From Lujinxingia vulgaris (GTDB lineage Bacteria > Myxococcota_A > Bradymonadia > Bradymonadales > Bradymonadaceae), in NCBI RefSeq assembly GCF_007997015.1, contig NZ_VOSM01000003.1, positions 62,001 through 126,000 of the forward strand: a stretch of DNA of 64,000 nt, in the 5' to 3' direction. The translations under genes were made by a program, and so were the position numbers. Below the pieces are notes generated by a model. That model worked only from the letters and a program-made list of their open reading frames with translations, did no database searches and had not been told where the DNA came from. Shown piece after piece: positions 60,846-64,000 of this stretch. How positions within the stretch are numbered: the stretch's first letter is position 1; the number at the start of each line of letters is the position of its first letter.

Positions 60846-61985
60846 ATGCTTTTTGAACTCTTCTTCATGCTCAAAGACGAATTCACCTGGCTGAACGTCT
60901 TTCGTTACGTCAGCTTCCGGGTCGTCGCCACGATGCTGACCTCGCTGATGGTCAGCTTTCTGCTTTACCCCTGGTTTATCCGAAAGCTGCAGGCCCAGCA
61001 GATTGGCCAGGTCATCCGCGATGACGGACCTCAATCCCACTTCAGCAAAGCCGGCACCCCGACGATGGGCGGGGTGCTCATTCTCTTCGCCGTCGTCGTC
61101 TCCACGCTTTTGTGGGCCGACCTCAAAAACCCCTATGTGGGCGTGGTGCTGGGGGTGACGGTCTGTTTTGCGGTGGTCGGATTCTTCGACGACTACATGA
61201 AGATCCGCGGTCGCTCCAGCGCCGGACTCAGCGGCAAGGCTCGCCTGGGCATTGAGTTCGCTGTGGTGCTGGCGATGATGCTCGTGATGTTTAAGAGCAA
61301 CGTTTTTAGCTACTCCACCGAGCTTTACCTGCCCTTTGTGAGCACCGAGAAGTTCAGCCTGACGCTGCCGCTGTACGTCTATGTGCCCTTTGCGATGCTC
61401 GTGATTGTGGGCACGGCCAACGCCGTCAACCTCACCGACGGGCTCGATGGCCTGGCCATTGGACCTGTAATCATCGCCGCGGGCACCTTCTTGATCCTGG
61501 CCTGGAGCACCGCCACGGTGCTCCATTACACCGAAGTTGTGGACGGCGTTCAGGTCGTCTCGCGTTTCGATGTCGCAAAATACCTGATGATCCCGAAGGT
61601 GGAGGGGGTTCAGGAGTTGGCCATCTTCTGCGCGGCCATCATCGGCGCGGGGGTGGGCTTTCTCTGGTACAACTCCTTCCCGGCACAGGTCTTTATGGGC
61701 GATGTGGGAAGTCTCTCGCTGGGCGGCGCGCTGGGCACCCTGGCGGTGGTCACCAAACACGAGCTGCTCTCGACCATCATCTTCGGCATCTTCCTGGTGG
61801 AGGCGCTCAGCGTCATCACCCAGACCACAAGTTACAAGCTCACCGGAAAGCGCGTCTTTCGCATGGCCCCGATTCATCACCACTTTGAGATGAAGGGCTG
61901 GCCGGAACCAAAGATTATTGTGCGCTTCTGGATCATCGCCATTATGCTCAGCCTGGTGGCGCTGGCGAGCCTGAAGCTGCGCTGA
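60846..61985 (+). CDS. mraY: Phospho-MurNAc-pentapeptide translocase MraY
   Basis: 379 residues with ten predicted membrane helices. Makes lipid I at the inner membrane. FFDDYMKI, NLTDGLDGLA (195-204) with the conserved Asp pairs, and APIHHHFEMKGWPE mark the family. Three bases after the murF stop. The next gene is ftsW at 62034, not murD. Confidence 0.96.
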   Translation: MLFELFFMLKDEFTWLNVFRYVSFRVVATMLTSLMVSFLLYPWFIRKLQAQQIGQVIRDDGPQSHFSKAGTPTMGGVLILFAVVVSTLLWADLKNPYVGVVLGVTVCFAVVGFFDDYMKIRGRSSAGLSGKARLGIEFAVVLAMMLVMFKSNVFSYSTELYLPFVSTEKFSLTLPLYVYVPFAMLVIVGTANAVNLTDGLDGLAIGPVIIAAGTFLILAWSTATVLHYTEVVDGVQVVSRFDVAKYLMIPKVEGVQELAIFCAAIIGAGVGFLWYNSFPAQVFMGDVGSLSLGGALGTLAVVTKHELLSTIIFGIFLVEALSVITQTTSYKLTGKRVFRMAPIHHHFEMKGWPEPKIIVRFWIIAIMLSLVALASLKLR

Positions 61986-62033
61986 GCAGCGCCAGCCTTT
62001 GTTGTTGAACGACGCCGTGGCCACGGAGGGCCC

Positions 62034-63299
62034 ATGTCGAGCGATCTTCTCTCCAACCTGACTCGCCGGGCGAGTGGCGAAAGCCGCGATAGCGTTGCCG
62101 GCCACAGCGAACGCCGCTGGGATATCTGGCTGCTCTTCTTCGTAGGGGCGCTGGTGACCTACGGGCTGGTGATGCTCTATTCGGCCAGCGCCGTGATGGC
62201 CAGTCAGCGCATGGCGGCGCACAACGTGCTCCTCTGGAGCCAGACCCAGCGTGTGGTGCTCGGGGTGGGGCTTTTGATCTTCGCGCTGCAATTCGACTAC
62301 CGCTGGTACAAGCGCCTGGTCTACCCGATCCTGCTGGGCACGGTGCTCCTGCTGACCCTGGTAGCCATCCCGGGCATCGGGGTGGTGCAGAACGGCGCAC
62401 GGCGCTGGTTTAGCCTGGGCGGGCTCTCCTTTCAGCCGGCCGAAGTGGCCAAGCTCACCGCCGTGATCTTTATGGCCTACTCGGTGAGCAAAAAAGCCAA
62501 ACGAATGGGCTCGTTCACCATCGGGTTTTTGCCCCATCTGGTGATCATTGGACTTATGGTGGGGCTTTTGATGCTGCAGCCTGACTTCGGCAGCTCGGTG
62601 ATCCTCATCAGCATGATGATGCTGCTGCTCTTTGTGAGCGGGGCGCGCTTCTCTTACCTGCTCGTGATGACCCTCTGCGGGGCGGGGCTGGCCTATGTGG
62701 CGATCAGCAACAGCGAGTATCGCATGAAGCGCATCCTGGCCTTCCTCGATCCGTGGAGCCACCGCCAGGACATCGGCTACCAGATCAGCGAGTCGCTCAT
62801 CGCCATTGGCGCCAGCGGGCTCTCCGGCCGGGGGCTGGGGAACGGAGCCGGGAAGCTGGGCTATGTGCCCGAGCTCTGGAACGACTTCATCGGCACGATC
62901 ATCGCCGAGGAGCTCGGTTTTATCGGCGTGGTGGTGTTGCTCTCGCTCTTTATCGGCATGCTCTGGCGCGGCTACCGGGTGGCGTTCAACGCGGTTGATC
63001 CTTTTGGCATGTACCTGGCGTTTGGCATCACTTCGCTCTTTGCCCTGCAGGGGATGGCCAATCTCTTTGTGGTCACCGGCATGTTGCCCACCAAAGGGCT
63101 CACCTTGCCCTTCGTGTCCTTCGGGGGCACCTCGATGATTATCAGCCTCTTTGCGATCGGCATCGTGCTCAACATCTCGCGCAATGAGGAAGATACCTGG
63201 GAGCGCGAGCGCGATCTTCGCGCCGCGCGCCGTGAAGAGCGCCGCTGGGAGCGCAAGCGCCGCAACATCCTCAAGCGCCGCGATGATCTTCGAAGCTAA
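62034..63299 (+). CDS. ftsW: Lipid II polymerase/division protein FtsW
   Basis: 421 residues, SEDS family with ten membrane helices. Septal glycan polymerase that partners FtsI. Visible marks: GARRWFSLGGLSFQPAEVAK, LQPDFGSS and GLSGRGLGNGAGKLGYVPE, followed by NDFIGTIIAEELG and VSFGGTSM. Most family members have an HTDF stretch where this has WNDF. A 40-residue C-terminal tail is highly charged, rich in Arg/Glu. Follows mraY after 48 bp. Confidence 0.93.
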   Translation: MSSDLLSNLTRRASGESRDSVAGHSERRWDIWLLFFVGALVTYGLVMLYSASAVMASQRMAAHNVLLWSQTQRVVLGVGLLIFALQFDYRWYKRLVYPILLGTVLLLTLVAIPGIGVVQNGARRWFSLGGLSFQPAEVAKLTAVIFMAYSVSKKAKRMGSFTIGFLPHLVIIGLMVGLLMLQPDFGSSVILISMMMLLLFVSGARFSYLLVMTLCGAGLAYVAISNSEYRMKRILAFLDPWSHRQDIGYQISESLIAIGASGLSGRGLGNGAGKLGYVPELWNDFIGTIIAEELGFIGVVVLLSLFIGMLWRGYRVAFNAVDPFGMYLAFGITSLFALQGMANLFVVTGMLPTKGLTLPFVSFGGTSMIISLFAIGIVLNISRNEEDTWERERDLRAARREERRWERKRRNILKRRDDLRS

Positions 63300-63326
63300 C
63301 TCGCTCACTGATGCACGGAACTCCTC

Positions 63327-64000
63327 ATGACATCTCATTCGCAGACCCCTCCTCATCTGGTGATCGCCGGAGGCGGCACCGGTGGTCACCTCTTTCCCGG
63401 GGTCGCCGTGGCCCAGGCGTTTGAGCGCCTCGCTCCCGGGGCGCGCGTCACCTTTGTGGGCACGGAGCGGGGCATTGAGGCTCGCGTCATCCCGAAGCTG
63501 GGCTACGATCTGGAGCTCGTCGATGTGGTGGGCCTTAAGGGCAGCGGGGCGCTGGGGCTTGCGCGAGGGCTCGCGCGCCTGCCTCGAAGCGGTCTTCAGG
63601 CCCGAGGCATCGTCAAGAGGTTGGCCCCCACTGCGGTGGTGAGCGTCGGGGGCTATGCGGCGGGGCCGATCACGCTGGCCGCCGCGCTCAGCGGTGTGCC
63701 CGCCGCGCTGATGGAACAAAACGCCATCCCGGGGCTCACCAACAAGCTCCTATCCCGGGTGGTAGACCACGCGTTTTTGACCTTTGAAGAGAGCGCCGAG
63801 CATCTCGGTGGCGTCTCGCACTCGGTGCCGGGAAATCCGGTGCGTGAAGAGCTGCTGACGCTGGCCCGCACCTTTACCTACGAGCCCCCGGCGGCTGCGG
63901 GGCCCTTTCGCGTCCTCATCATCGGCGGCAGCGGCGGGGCAGGGAGCTTCAACGAACACCTCCCCGGGTGGTTTAAGGCGATGGGGGCTCTGCAGTCGCG
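63327..64000 (+). CDS. murG: UDP-GlcNAc:undecaprenyl-PP-MurNAc-pentapeptide GlcNAc transferase MurG (cut by window end)
   Basis: The first 224 residues plus 2 bases are present and no stop is reached. Makes lipid II from lipid I. The GT-B signature GGGTGGHLFPG is at about 16-26, followed by VSVGGYAAGP and EQNAIPGLTNK and the NPVREELL stretch of the domain linker; GGSGGAGSFN starts the nucleotide-binding half. The start at 63327 is 27 bp past the ftsW stop; its ribosome binding site is weak (ACGGAA). Confidence 0.94.
   Translation, partial: MTSHSQTPPHLVIAGGGTGGHLFPGVAVAQAFERLAPGARVTFVGTERGIEARVIPKLGYDLELVDVVGLKGSGALGLARGLARLPRSGLQARGIVKRLAPTAVVSVGGYAAGPITLAAALSGVPAALMEQNAIPGLTNKLLSRVVDHAFLTFEESAEHLGGVSHSVPGNPVREELLTLARTFTYEPPAAAGPFRVLIIGGSGGAGSFNEHLPGWFKAMGALQS

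Noticed and set aside
60453..63719. A 1088-codon open frame on the minus strand through murF, mraY, ftsW and murG
   Set aside because: It is antisense to four certain genes and has no family motif. Long antisense frames arise in GC-rich DNA because stop codons are rare there.

Overview
The window is about 65% G+C, densely coded, and carries 48 protein genes (two of them cut by the window ends). I saw no tRNA, rRNA, CRISPR array, insertion sequence or prophage. Several features suggest a Gram-negative deltaproteobacterial or Myxococcota-type chromosome, possibly the Bradymonadales lineage: large secreted lipoproteins with Asp/Thr/Pro linkers, a Ser/Thr kinase fused to an ATPase and TPR array, a long FHA/coiled-coil protein, a meso-DAP-type MurE and an FtsI with a PASTA domain. 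The lineage is inferred from protein style alone; no marker gene was compared.

Layout. 1-11 kb is almost all minus strand. It holds a truncated DNA-alkylation-repair-like gene, a lipoprotein zinc metalloprotease, a metal-transporting P-type ATPase next to a beta-carbonic anhydrase, a VOC protein, a zinc alcohol dehydrogenase with an SRPBCC membrane protein, a BaiN-type flavoprotein and an EI24 membrane protein. 11-19 kb holds a VOC+AHSA1 fusion, a lipoprotein with eight cysteine-rich repeats, a DsbA-type protein, RsgA, a LysR regulator, a ThDP enzyme, and a divergent acyl-CoA dehydrogenase. 20-35 kb is mixed housekeeping: DusA, peroxiredoxin, a PAS histidine kinase, heme A synthase, AsnS, three RNA-modification genes (two RluA-type, TrmL), YebC, a 2OG-Fe(II) oxygenase and a class I amidotransferase.

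35-53 kb is rich in signalling and envelope genes. It has a 1459-residue kinase/pseudo-cyclase/ATPase/TPR protein, a third RluA paralogue, a ParA-like ATPase fused to a helix-turn-helix domain and divergent from an FHA/coiled-coil protein, an aminotransferase, a HAMP histidine kinase, and a translationally coupled PEGA/TPR and kelch lipoprotein pair.

53-64 kb is the division and cell wall (dcw) cluster on the plus strand: mraZ, rsmH, ftsL, ftsI, murE, murF, mraY, ftsW, murG (cut). murD is not in its usual place between mraY and ftsW. The cluster has a textbook sigma70-type promoter with 17-bp spacing, overlapped by GTGG boxes that resemble MraZ operators. About 260 bp upstream lies a 14-copy, 19-bp tandem repeat whose GTGGCACG core recurs once inside that promoter. 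This is the most unusual non-coding structure in the window.

Several convergent gene pairs are packed so tightly that a terminator lies inside, or stop codons overlap with, the opposing gene.
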